From assembly GCA_004357365.1 (NCBI GenBank), contig SMVT01000039.1, positions 1 to 21,723 on the forward strand: a DNA stretch of 21,723 nucleotides, read 5' to 3'. The translations under genes and the position numbers were made by a program. A model generated the notes under the pieces. It ran no database searches. It was not told the DNA's origin and saw only the letters and a list, made by a program, of their open reading frames with translations. Positions 13,944-21,723 of this stretch are shown here, piece by piece. Position 1 is the stretch's first letter. Each line of letters begins with the position of its first letter. This DNA comes from Nitrospina sp. (GTDB lineage: Bacteria; Nitrospinota; Nitrospinia; Nitrospinales; Nitrospinaceae).

Positions 13944-14417
13944 ATGGCACGCAGACGAGAAGCTGAAAAACGGCAGATTTTACCGGACCCGAAATACAAC
14001 GACATTCTGGTGGCCCGGTTTGTGAACAGCCTGCTGAAAAAAGGAAAGAAAAGTCTGGCGGAACGGGTGCTGTACACCGCGCTGGGCAATATCGGAGAAA
14101 AAGTCAAAGACGAAAAGGCATTGGATATATTTAAAAAGGCGATCGAAAACGCCGCCCCGGCGCTGGAAGTCCGGTCGCGCCGCGTCGGCGGCGCCACCTA
14201 CCAGGTGCCCGTGGAAGTGAGCCGCAACCGCCGGTTGGCCCTGAGCATCCGCTGGATGATCAGCCATGCCAAAGCGCGGGCTGGCCGGTCGATGGCGGAT
14301 AAATTAACCGGAGAACTGCTCGACGCCTACCGCAATACAGGGGGAGCCATCCGTAAAAAAGAAGACGTGCACCGCATGGCCGAGGCCAATAAAGCGTTTG
14401 CGCATTATCGCTGGTAA
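13944..14417 (+). CDS. rpsG: 30S ribosomal protein S7
   Basis: The 157-residue protein has the usual S7 length. It begins MARRREAEKRQILPDPKY and carries the conserved NSLLKKGKKSLAERVLY and RRVGGATYQVPVEV segments. S7 nucleates assembly of the 30S head by binding the 3' domain of 16S rRNA, and contacts E-site tRNA. AGGA lies 11 bases ahead of the ATG. The spacing of 17 bases from rpsL leaves little room for the S7 repressor site known from E. coli. Confidence 0.98.
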   Translation: MARRREAEKRQILPDPKYNDILVARFVNSLLKKGKKSLAERVLYTALGNIGEKVKDEKALDIFKKAIENAAPALEVRSRRVGGATYQVPVEVSRNRRLALSIRWMISHAKARAGRSMADKLTGELLDAYRNTGGAIRKKEDVHRMAEANKAFAHYRW

Positions 14418-14436
14418 TTTTTGGTCTAAAGGATTT

Positions 14437-16543
14437 ATGAGTAAGAAAATCAACCTGGAAAAAATCAGAAATATTGGAATCATTGCGCATATCGATGCCG
14501 GTAAAACCACCACCACCGAGCGGATTCTGTATTACACGGGTAAAAGCCACAAGATGGGTGAGGTCCACGACGGCAACGCCACCATGGACTGGATGGAGCA
14601 GGAGCAGGAGCGGGGCATCACGATTACGGCCGCCGCGACGACCTGTTTCTGGAACGATCATCAGATCAATATCATCGACACCCCCGGCCATGTGGACTTT
14701 ACGGCCGAGGTGGAACGCTCCCTGCGCGTTCTCGATGGTGCTATCGGCGTGTTCTGCGCCGTCGGCGGGGTAGAACCCCAGTCGGAAACCGTATGGCGGC
14801 AGGCCAGCAAATACCTGGTGCCGCGTATCGGTTTCGTCAATAAAATGGACCGGGCCGGTGCCGATTTTCTGGGGTGCGTCAACCAGATAAAAGAGCGCCT
14901 GAGGGCCAACCCGGTGCCCCTGCAATTGCCCATCGGTGCCGAAAGCGATTTCGTCGGACTGGTGGATCTGGTGAAAATGGAAGCGTACACCTATCCGGAA
15001 AAAAAACAACCCCAAGGGGGAAGTGTATGAGGAAGTCCCGATTCCGGATGATATGAAGGATGAAGTCGAAGAATACCGGGAGAAATTGATGGAAGCCGCC
15101 TCCGACGTGGATGAATCGATTATGGAAAAATATCTGGGAGGAAAGGAAGTGACTCTGGAGGAACTCCAGTCCGCCATCCGTAAAGGCACGCTGGGGCTGA
15201 AGTTCACGCCGATTCTGTGTGGGGCCGCTTTCAAAAACAAAGGCGTTCAGCAGCTGCTGGATGCGGTCCCCGCGTATTTGCCTTCTCCCCTCGATGTGCC
15301 GGCGATTAAGGGAATCAATCCCAACACCCAGGAAGAAGTGGTGCGCAAGGCCGATATCAAGGAGCCGGTGGCCGCGCTGGCGTTCAAGATCATTGCCGAT
15401 CCCTTTGTCGGGCAGTTGGCCTATTTCCGGGTGTATTCGGGAGAGCTCACGAGCGGTTCCTATATTTACAACTCCACCAAGAACGTGCGGGAACGTATCG
15501 GGCGTCTGCTCCGGATGCATGCCAACAAGCGCGAGGAGGTCAAGGTCATCGGCGCCGGAGATATCGCCGCGGCCATCGGCTTTAAAAAAACCTTCACCGG
15601 CGATACCCTTTGCCTGGAAGACCAGCCGGTGGTGCTGGAAGCCATCTCCTTCCCCCAACCCGTCATCTCCGTGGCCATCGAACCCAAAACCAAGCCGGAA
15701 CAGGATAAGCTTTCCGATTGTCTCATCAAACTCCAGCAGGAAGACCCCACCTTCGAAGTCAAGATCGATCCCGAAACCAACCAGACCATTATCTCAGGAA
15801 TGGGTGAATTGCATCTGGAGATTCTGGTGGATCGCATGCGGCGGGAGTTTTCGCTGGACGTCCACGTCTCCAAGCCGCAGGTGGCGTTCCGGGAAACCAT
15901 CACCAAAGGCGTGGAGCACAGCTACAAACACGTCAAGCAGACCGGCGGCCGAGGGCAGTACGGACATGTGGAAATTTACGTAGAACCCCGCAAGCCCGGC
16001 GAAGGGTTCGAGTTCGTCAACAAAATCGTCGGCGGATCCATTCCCAGGGAATATATCCCCGCTGTTCAAAAAGGCATCGATGAAGCGATGGGCCGCGGTA
16101 TCCTCTGCGGTTATTCCGTGGTCGACGTTCGGGTCACCCTGCTCGACGGTTCGCACCACGAGGTGGATTCCTCGGAAATGGCGTTTAAAATCTGTGCGTC
16201 CATCGCCTTTCAGGAAGCCTGTAAAAAGGCCCGCCCGGTGCTGTTGGAACCCGTCATGGATGTGGAAATCGTCACCCCCGAAGAATTCATGGGCGACGTC
16301 ATCGGCAACCTGAATTCGAAGCGCGGAAAAGTGAGAGAGTTGAGTGACCGGGCAGGCGCCAAAGTAATCCGCGCCGACGTCCCGCTGGCCGGGATGTTCG
16401 GGTATTCGACGGATTTGCGTTCGGCCACCCAGGGCCGGGCCAACTACAGCATGGAGTTTTCAAAGTACGATGTCGTTCCCAACAATATTGCTGAGGAACT
16501 GATTGCTAAATCCAAGGGCACCTCTAGTGAGGTTCCGGCATGA
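14437..16543 (+). CDS. fusA: elongation factor G, frame broken by a +1 shift
   Basis: Two overlapping frames together encode one EF-G. The first (14437-15030, 197 residues) carries the GTPase motifs AHIDAGKT (17-24), DTPGH (81-85) and NKMD (135-138), then stops at TGA 15028. The second is open from 14975 to 16543 and carries the rest of the G domain and domains II to V, beginning with VYEEVPIPDD and including GMGELHLEI and KPQVAFRETI. Removing one base near 15000 gives a 701-residue protein, normal for EF-G, which translocates tRNA and mRNA. Sequence is intact on both sides with no other damage. Since EF-G is essential and this is its standard str-operon locus, I read this as one gene with an indel error or a recoding event, not a decayed gene. 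AAAGGA lies three bases before ATG. Confidence 0.93.
14999..15020 (+). other. frameshift site in fusA with three homopolymers
   Basis: The site contains A8 (14999-15006), C4 (15010-15013) and G5 (15016-15020). The frame-1 sequence is normal through Y186-P187-E188 and the frame-2 sequence is normal from G-E-V-Y-E-E-V onward. With seven instead of eight As, the join reads YPEKNNPKGEVYEEV, a smooth EF-G sequence. Losing one G would read YPEKKQPQGEVYEEV. The last upstream stop in frame 2 is at 14972, so the shift must lie between 14975 and 15027. Confidence 0.8.
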
Positions 16544-16569
16544 CCCTGAATAAACTGACTAATTATAAA
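16540..16569 (+). promoter_or_regulatory. weak candidate promoter upstream of tuf
   Basis: ATGACC (16540-16545) and TATAAA (16564-16569) are 18 bases apart, matching consensus at 4 and 5 of 6 positions. A separate promoter for tuf would suit the high demand for EF-Tu and is known in other bacteria. The -35 match is poor, so this is tentative. Confidence 0.25.
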
Positions 16570-16606
16570 CTAACTAAGGATGGACAATAAAACGGAGTGA
16601 ACGGGT

Positions 16607-17797
16607 ATGGCTAAAGAAAAATTCGTGAGAGACAAACCGCATGTCAACATCGGAACCATTGGGCACGTAGACCACGGGAAAACCACACTCACAGCGGCCA
16701 TCACCGAAGTTTTATCCAAAAAAGGGTTGGCTGAGAGTGTCGCTTTCGATCAGATTGATAAAGCGCCGGAAGAAAAAGAGCGCGGCATCACCATCGCCAT
16801 CGCCCACGTGGAATACCAAACCGAAAAGAGGCATTACGCCCACGTGGATTGTCCCGGTCATGCGGACTACATTAAGAATATGATCACCGGCGCCGCGCAG
16901 ATGGACGGCGCCATCCTCGTGCTCAGCGCGTCCGACGGACCCATGCCGCAGACCCGGGAGCATATCCTGCTCGCACGCCAGGTCGGTGTGCCTAAGATCG
17001 TGGTGTTCATGAACAAATGCGACGTGGTCGACGACGAAGAACTGCTCGACCTGGTCGAGTTGGAAGTGCGCGAGTTGTTGAGCAAATATGAATTCCCCGG
17101 CGACGACATTCCCGTGATCCGCGGTAGCGCCCTGCAGGCTCTGGAAAATTCCGACGATGAGGAAAAAACCAAATGCATTCATGACCTGCTGGCCGCGGTG
17201 GACGATTACATTCCCGTTCCCGAGCGCCCGGTCGAAAAGCCATTTTTGATGCCCATCGAAGATATCTTCAGCATCTCCGGCCGCGGGACTGTAGCGACGG
17301 GCCGTATTGAAACCGGCGTCATCAAAGTGGGTCAGGAAGTGGAAATCGTCGGATTCCGTCCGACCAGTAAAACTACCGTTACCGGGGTCGAAATGTTCCG
17401 CAAACTGCTCGATGACGGGCAGGCGGGCGATAACGTCGGTCTGCTCCTGCGCGGCACCAAGCGCGAAGACATCGAGCGCGGACAGGTTCTGTCCAAACCC
17501 GGTTCGATCACCCCGCATAAAAAGTTCAATGCGGAAGTGTATATCCTGACCAAGGACGAAGGCGGACGCCATACGCCCTTCTTCAACGGCTACCGGCCGC
17601 AGTTTTATTTCCGGACCACCGACGTGACGGGCATCGTGACCCTGCCCGGCAATGTGGAAATGGTCATGCCCGGCGATAACGTCACCTTTGAAGTGGCATT
17701 GATCACCGAAGTGGCCATGTCTAAAGAACTGCGTTTCGCCATTCGCGAAGGCGGACGCACCGTGGGCGCGGGAATCGTCAGTGAGATCACAGAATAA
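16607..17797 (+). CDS. tuf: elongation factor Tu
   Basis: The 396-residue GTPase delivers aminoacyl-tRNA to the ribosome. The motifs are GHVDHGKT (19-26), T62 in RGITI, DCPGH (81-85) and NKCD (136-139), followed by domains II and III ending VGAGIVSEITE. Switch I reads GITIAIAHVEY, with Ile at position 65 where Thr is usual. GGAGTGA lies six bases before the ATG. The stop TAA shares its last A with the rpsJ start, so tuf is translationally joined to the S10 genes. It is the only tuf in the window; no copy follows the Tyr-Gly-Thr tRNAs. Confidence 0.98.
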   Translation: MAKEKFVRDKPHVNIGTIGHVDHGKTTLTAAITEVLSKKGLAESVAFDQIDKAPEEKERGITIAIAHVEYQTEKRHYAHVDCPGHADYIKNMITGAAQMDGAILVLSASDGPMPQTREHILLARQVGVPKIVVFMNKCDVVDDEELLDLVELEVRELLSKYEFPGDDIPVIRGSALQALENSDDEEKTKCIHDLLAAVDDYIPVPERPVEKPFLMPIEDIFSISGRGTVATGRIETGVIKVGQEVEIVGFRPTSKTTVTGVEMFRKLLDDGQAGDNVGLLLRGTKREDIERGQVLSKPGSITPHKKFNAEVYILTKDEGGRHTPFFNGYRPQFYFRTTDVTGIVTLPGNVEMVMPGDNVTFEVALITEVAMSKELRFAIREGGRTVGAGIVSEITE

Positions 17798-18105
17798 TGA
17801 GCGATCAGAAAATCAAGATAAAACTAAAAGCTTACGACCACAGGTTGCTGGACTGGTCGGTAGGAGAAATCGTGGAAACCACCAAGCGCACCGGCGCCCG
17901 GGTGGTGGGTCCCATCCCCCTGCCAACGGTCAGGAACAAGTGGACGGTGTTACGGTCCCCGCACGTGGACAAAAAATCCAGAGAGCAGTTCGAGATACGG
18001 ACCCATAAACGGATTCTGGAAATTCTCGAACCCACCCCGCAGACGGTGGACGCGCTCATGAAACTGGACTTGTCCGGCGGCGTGGATATTGAAATCAAAC
18101 TTTAA
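17797..18105 (+). CDS. rpsJ: 30S ribosomal protein S10 (NusE)
   Basis: The 102-residue protein begins MSDQKIKIKLKAYDHRLLD and contains the conserved GPIPLPT and RSPHVDKKSREQFE loop. S10 belongs to the 30S head and also binds the NusG KOW domain and NusB, linking translation to transcription elongation. The ATG overlaps the tuf stop by one base (TAATG) with no independent ribosome-binding site, so it depends on tuf translation. Confidence 0.98.
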   Translation: MSDQKIKIKLKAYDHRLLDWSVGEIVETTKRTGARVVGPIPLPTVRNKWTVLRSPHVDKKSREQFEIRTHKRILEILEPTPQTVDALMKLDLSGGVDIEIKL

Positions 18106-18752
18106 TGAGCGTTGCGATGAAAGGTTTGTTGGGAAAAAAAATCGGAATGACCCAGGTGTTCACGGAAAAGGGCGATTGCGTGCCCGTCACCGTGATCCAG
18201 GTGGAAGGGTGCGTTCCCGTCCTCAAACGGACCCAGGAGAAAAACGGGTACCAGGCGGTGCTGATGGCCTACGGCAAGCGCAAAGCCAAGCACACCAACA
18301 AACCGATTCAGGGCGTGTACAAACAATTGAATCATGAACCCGCGAAACTGCTGGCCGAGTTCCGGAATATGGATCTCAGCGACGAGGAATTGGGAAAACC
18401 GCTGACCGTGGACATGTTCCAGGAAGGCGAACGGGTCCACGTGGTCGGCGTCTCCAAAGGTAAGGGCTTTGCCGGCGTGATGAAGCGTCACGGGTTCGGC
18501 GGTCACCCCGCCTCCCGCGGCAACCACGAATCATTCCGCGGCGCCGGGTCGATCGGTATGGCGACCTTTCCCGGCCGCGTGCACAAAGGACATCCCATGC
18601 CGGGACGCATGGGCGGAGAAAAAGTCTACGCCAAAAACGTTCAGGTGGTCCGCGTGGACGCCGGAAACAATATTGTGTTGCTGAAAGGTTCCGTACCGGG
18701 AGCCAACGGCGGGATCGTCCGGATCCTTCAAAAATCCGGATCGAAGAAATAA
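18105..18752 (+). CDS. rplC: 50S ribosomal protein L3
   Basis: The protein (215 residues from 18105) binds near the peptidyl transferase centre and helps start 50S assembly. Characteristic segments are KGLLGKKIGMTQVF at the N-terminus and RHGFGGHPASRGNHESFRG with GSIG in the central extension. ATG 18105 overlaps the rpsJ stop (TAATG). ATG 18117, giving the more typical MKGLLGKK start and 211 residues, is an equally good choice. Neither has a clear ribosome-binding site, so coupling to rpsJ is likely. Confidence 0.96.
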   Translation: MSVAMKGLLGKKIGMTQVFTEKGDCVPVTVIQVEGCVPVLKRTQEKNGYQAVLMAYGKRKAKHTNKPIQGVYKQLNHEPAKLLAEFRNMDLSDEELGKPLTVDMFQEGERVHVVGVSKGKGFAGVMKRHGFGGHPASRGNHESFRGAGSIGMATFPGRVHKGHPMPGRMGGEKVYAKNVQVVRVDAGNNIVLLKGSVPGANGGIVRILQKSGSKK

Positions 18753-18772
18753 CAGGAACCGCAGAGTCGATC

Positions 18773-19399
18773 ATGCCGGAATTGGATTTGATTAATTTGG
18801 ACAAGAAAAAGGTGGGCACGGTGCCCCTGTCGCCCGACGTGTTCGACGTCAAGGTGCGCGAGCATCTGGTGAAAGAATACGTCTCCCTGCAACAGGCCAA
18901 CCGGCGCAGCGGGTCGGCCTCCACCAAGAGCTGCCGCGGCGATCTGCGCGGCGGCGGCAAGAAGCCCTGGAAACAGAAGGGCACCGGCCGGGCGCGGGCT
19001 GGCAGTATACGATCTCCCCTCTGGCGCGGGGGCCTGACGTTGTTCGGACCCACGCCCCGGAGTTTCGGGTTCAAGTTGTCCAAGAAATCGAAGAAAATCG
19101 CGCTCAAGTCCGTCCTGACCGACCGGGTCCGCAACAACCGCCTGCGGGTGGTGGAGACGCTTACCCTGGAAGAACCCAAAACCAAAGCGGCGGTGGCGTT
19201 GCTTAAAAAACTGGAATTGCCGGAGCGAACCCTGTTCGTCGTGGCGGAAAAAGACAACAACCTGGAATTGGCGATACGTAATCTGCCCAACACGGATGTC
19301 CTGTCGGTGGAAGGGCTCAACGTGTTCGATCTGCTGGTGCATGAAACCATCGTGTGCACGCCGGAGTCCATTAAGAAAATCGAGGAGCGTTTGAACTGA
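18773..19399 (+). CDS. rplD: 50S ribosomal protein L4
   Basis: The 208-residue protein has a globular domain and the long loop that lines the peptide exit tunnel (GGGKKPWKQKGTGRARAGS, then RSPLWRGG). In E. coli L4 represses the S10 operon; no separate S10 leader exists here because rpsJ overlaps tuf, so that mode of control is not visible. The stop TGA shares its A with the rplW start. Confidence 0.98.
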   Translation: MPELDLINLDKKKVGTVPLSPDVFDVKVREHLVKEYVSLQQANRRSGSASTKSCRGDLRGGGKKPWKQKGTGRARAGSIRSPLWRGGLTLFGPTPRSFGFKLSKKSKKIALKSVLTDRVRNNRLRVVETLTLEEPKTKAAVALLKKLELPERTLFVVAEKDNNLELAIRNLPNTDVLSVEGLNVFDLLVHETIVCTPESIKKIEERLN

Positions 19400-19692
19400 T
19401 GGCGACCGATCATTACAGAATTCTCGAGAAGCCCCTCATCACGGAAAAAAGCACGATGATGCAGGAGCAAGGCAACCGGGTGATGTTTCAGGTGAAGCGG
19501 TCTGCGAACAAAATGCAGATCAAGGACGCGGTGCAGGGTATTTTCAACGTGACCGTGCTCGACGTGAACACCATCAACGTCAAGCCCAAGACCCGGCGGT
19601 TCGGAAAACATGTGGGCCAGACCAAGGCCTGGAAGAAGGCCATCGTTTTGTTGAAGGAAGGAGACCGCATCGATTTTTTTGAAGGTGCATAA
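19399..19692 (+). CDS. rplW: 50S ribosomal protein L23
   Basis: The 97-residue protein begins MATDHYRILEKPLITEKST and contains the conserved VLDVNTINVKPKTRR segment. L23 sits at the exit-tunnel rim and is the docking site for trigger factor and SRP in known bacteria. The ATG overlaps the rplD stop (TGATG) and relies on coupled translation. Confidence 0.98.
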   Translation: MATDHYRILEKPLITEKSTMMQEQGNRVMFQVKRSANKMQIKDAVQGIFNVTVLDVNTINVKPKTRRFGKHVGQTKAWKKAIVLLKEGDRIDFFEGA

Positions 19693-19697
19693 ACAGT

Positions 19698-20531
19698 ATG
19701 CCGGTACGTAAACTCAATCCAACATCCGCAGGGGTCCGGTTTCAGACCATCTCCGATTTTGCCGAGGTCACCAAGACCACGCCGGAGAAGAGTCTGCTGG
19801 TGTCCATCTCCCGGAAGGGCGGACGCAACAACAACGGCCGCATTACCGCGCCCCGGAGAGGCGGCGGGCACCGTAAGCTGTACCGGGTGATCGATTTCAA
19901 GCGCAACAAGGACGGCATTCCCGCCAAAGTGGTGGGCATCGAGTACGACCCGAACCGGTCGGCCCATATCGCCTTGCTGGCCTATGCCGACGGGGAAAAG
20001 CGGTATATCATCGCTCCCAAGGAATTGAAAACCGGCGACCAAGTGATGTCCGGTCCCGACGCGGAAATGCGCGCGGGCAATTGTCTGCCATTGGAAAAGA
20101 TTCCCGAAGGCACGCTGATTCACAACATCGAAATGCGGCCGGGTAAAGGCGCGCAGATCGCCCGCAGTGCCGGAGCCGCCGCCCAGTTGATGGCGAAAGA
20201 AGGCCGGTATGCCAACATCAAGCTCGGTTCCGGGGAAGTCCGGCTGGTGGAAGTCCGGTGCCGGGCCACGGTCGGTACCGTCGGCAACACCGACCACGAG
20301 AAAATATCCATCGGCAAGGCCGGCCGGATGCGCTGGATGGGACGGCGCCCGCGCGTTCGGGCGGTGGCGATGAACCCGGTGGATCACCCGATGGGCGGCG
20401 GCGAAGGACGCTCGTCCGGCGGCCGGCATCCCTGCAGTCCGTGGGGCACGCCGGCTAAGGGGTATAAAACGCGGAAAGTGAAAAAACTGTCCAGTAAATA
20501 CATACTGAGCCGGAAGAAAAAGAAACGATAA
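19698..20531 (+). CDS. rplB: 50S ribosomal protein L2
   Basis: The 277-residue protein has the usual length. The conserved VDHPMGGGEGRSSGGRHP segment near the C-terminus contains the histidine implicated in peptidyl transferase activity, and the basic tail ends SRKKKKR. L2 bridges the subunits and supports peptidyl transferase function. The gene begins five bases after rplW, with GAAGGTG inside the end of rplW as ribosome-binding site. Confidence 0.98.
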   Translation: MPVRKLNPTSAGVRFQTISDFAEVTKTTPEKSLLVSISRKGGRNNNGRITAPRRGGGHRKLYRVIDFKRNKDGIPAKVVGIEYDPNRSAHIALLAYADGEKRYIIAPKELKTGDQVMSGPDAEMRAGNCLPLEKIPEGTLIHNIEMRPGKGAQIARSAGAAAQLMAKEGRYANIKLGSGEVRLVEVRCRATVGTVGNTDHEKISIGKAGRMRWMGRRPRVRAVAMNPVDHPMGGGEGRSSGGRHPCSPWGTPAKGYKTRKVKKLSSKYILSRKKKKR

Positions 20532-20577
20532 TCGAAAGATAAACCGTTGTATTCATATTAATTAAGGAAGCTTTTAA

Positions 20578-20868
20578 ATGGCGCGATCACTGAAAAAAGG
20601 ACCGTTTGTCGACGATCACCTGCAGGAGAAAATCGATGCGATGAACCGGAAAAACGACAAGAAGATTCTGAAAACCTGGTCGCGCCGCTCGACCATCACG
20701 CCGGATTTCGTCGGCCATACCCTGGCGGTGCATAACGGGAAAAAATTCATTCCCGTGTTCGTATCCGAAAACATGGTGGGCCATAAACTGGGAGAGTTTT
20801 CTCCCACCCGGACGTTCCGGGCGCACAGCGGCAAAACCAAGAAATCCGTGCCGCCCAAAAAAGGTTGA
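20578..20868 (+). CDS. rpsS: 30S ribosomal protein S19
   Basis: The 96-residue protein begins MARSLKKGPFVDDHLQ and contains WSRRSTITPDFVGHTLAVHNGKK-like text (split by normal positions) and GEFSPTRTF. S19 forms a head complex with S13 and contacts the A-site side. AAGGAAG lies seven bases before the ATG, one of the stronger ribosome-binding sites here. The 46-base AT-rich gap after rplB holds no other feature. Confidence 0.98.
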   Translation: MARSLKKGPFVDDHLQEKIDAMNRKNDKKILKTWSRRSTITPDFVGHTLAVHNGKKFIPVFVSENMVGHKLGEFSPTRTFRAHSGKTKKSVPPKKG

Positions 20869-20890
20869 TTAACCAGGTTAGTGTACCGTT

Positions 20891-21226
20891 ATGGATGTTA
20901 AAGCAAAATTGAGACATACGCGGCTGGCGCCCCGGAAAGCCCGGCTGGTGGCCGATATGATTCGCGGCAAAAACGTGAACGAGGCGATGAATGTGCTCAC
21001 CTTTACGCGGAAAAAAGCGGCCCGCCAAATTCAACAGCTGTTGAAATCGGCCTTGGCCAATGCCGAGGAAAACCACAAGGTGGTGGACGTGGACGATATG
21101 GTGGTCACGAAAATTACCGTGGACGAGGGCGTGGCTTGGAAACGCCAGATGCCGAGGGCACGGGGCATGTCCACCATGATCAAGAAGCGGACCAGTCACA
21201 TCACTATCGTGTTAAACGAAAAATAA
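20891..21226 (+). CDS. rplV: 50S ribosomal protein L22
   Basis: The 111-residue protein carries RLAPRKARLVADMIRG at the N-terminus and the tunnel-lining hairpin PRARGMSTMIKKRTSH near the C-terminus. That hairpin is where macrolide-resistance changes occur in other bacteria. The ribosome-binding site is weak (AGG about 13 bases upstream). It lies 22 bases after rpsS and 15 before rpsC, the usual S10 order. Confidence 0.98.
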   Translation: MDVKAKLRHTRLAPRKARLVADMIRGKNVNEAMNVLTFTRKKAARQIQQLLKSALANAEENHKVVDVDDMVVTKITVDEGVAWKRQMPRARGMSTMIKKRTSHITIVLNEK

Positions 21227-21241
21227 ATTCGGAGGATTGGC

Positions 21242-21723
21242 GTGGGACAAAAGGTGCATCCGTATGGATTTCGATTGGGGATCAACAAACCCTGGAAATC
21301 CAACTGGTTTGGTAAAAGAGATTTTCCGGAACTGTTGCAGGAAGACATCAAGATCCGGACTTTCCTGAGAAAAAATCTGTCGCACGCAGGGATCGCCAAT
21401 CTGGAAATCGAGCGGTCCGCCAATCGGATTCGCATCAACATCCACACCGCCCGGCCGGGGATCATCATCGGCAAGAAGGGGCTGGAAGTGGACCGGTTGA
21501 AAGAAGAGTTGCAACGCATCATCGGCGGCAAGCAGGTCAACCTGAACATCAAGGAAATCCGGCGGGCGGAGCTGGATGCCAGTCTGGTGGCGCAGAACAT
21601 CGCCCTGCAATTGGAAAAACGGATCTCCTTTCGCCGCGCCATGAAAAAAAGCGTTCAGTCGTCCCTCCGGTTCGGCGCGCAGGGTATCAAGATTCGATGC
21701 TCCGGGCGGTTGGGCGGACATGA
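21242..21723 (+). CDS. rpsC: 30S ribosomal protein S3, 5' part
   Basis: The gene runs off the window after 160 codons and two bases. The protein begins MGQKVHPYGFRLGINKPW and has the KH domain motif RPGIIIGKKG (residues 71-80). S3 lines the mRNA entry channel of the 30S subunit. The start is GTG, with a strong GGAGG six bases ahead (21231-21235), and the N-terminal text is canonical. The remaining third would include the C-terminal domain. Confidence 0.97.
   Translation, partial: MGQKVHPYGFRLGINKPWKSNWFGKRDFPELLQEDIKIRTFLRKNLSHAGIANLEIERSANRIRINIHTARPGIIIGKKGLEVDRLKEELQRIIGGKQVNLNIKEIRRAELDASLVAQNIALQLEKRISFRRAMKKSVQSSLRFGAQGIKIRCSGRLGGH

Noticed and set aside
15001..15007. A AAA AAC as a programmed -1 slippery heptamer in fusA
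   Set aside because: The codon phasing is wrong for the zero frame, and -1 leads to a different frame from the one that restores EF-G.
15023..16543. 3' part of fusA as an independent gene starting at GTG 15023
   Set aside because: It would begin in the middle of the EF-G G' subdomain with no ribosome-binding site, and lacks the GTPase motifs.

Overview
This window is a chromosomal segment from a moderately GC-rich bacterium. It carries the core transcription and translation gene cluster in one continuous rightward array. The gene order runs from a tRNA Tyr-Gly-Thr cluster and rpmG through tRNA-Trp, secE, nusG, the L11-L1-L10-L7/L12 genes, rpoB and rpoC, then the str genes and the first eight S10-operon genes. 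That order, and the protein sequences (EF-G, EF-Tu, RpoC), suggest a Gram-negative lineage near the former deltaproteobacteria or Nitrospinota. I cannot fix the phylum without a search.

Layout. At 1-870 lies the 3' part of an amidohydrolase gene that is probably unrelated to the rest. The next 398 bases are non-coding, with a candidate promoter (1046-1075) and a hairpin (1137-1168). Four tRNAs follow (Tyr, Gly, Thr, Trp). A 49-codon rpmG sits between Thr and Trp. secE starts one base after the tRNA-Trp body. The run then continues with nusG, rplK, rplA, rplJ, rplL, rpoB and rpoC. A good promoter at 13410-13437 and a structured leader precede rpsL, rpsG, fusA, tuf, rpsJ, rplC, rplD, rplW, rplB, rpsS, rplV and a truncated rpsC. 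All genes are on the plus strand. Several junctions overlap by one base (tuf/rpsJ, rpsJ/rplC, rplD/rplW). I see no convincing intrinsic terminator after the tRNAs. Together these genes make RNA polymerase core, its elongation partner NusG, a translocon subunit, the L11 and stalk region of the ribosome, two elongation factors and many ribosomal proteins.

The most unusual content is inside rpoB. The beta subunit has a zinc-ribbon-like insertion (residues about 85-112) that matches the N-terminal zinc ribbon of the neighbouring RpoC in ungapped alignment (16 of 25 residues, identical cysteine spacing). About 30 residues later there is a second insertion of about 52 residues that resembles an alpha/beta module present later in the same protein. 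The second notable point is that fusA is split by a +1 frameshift next to an A8 run. This is either a sequencing or assembly error, or recoding of an essential gene. rplJ and rpsL appear to start with TTG.
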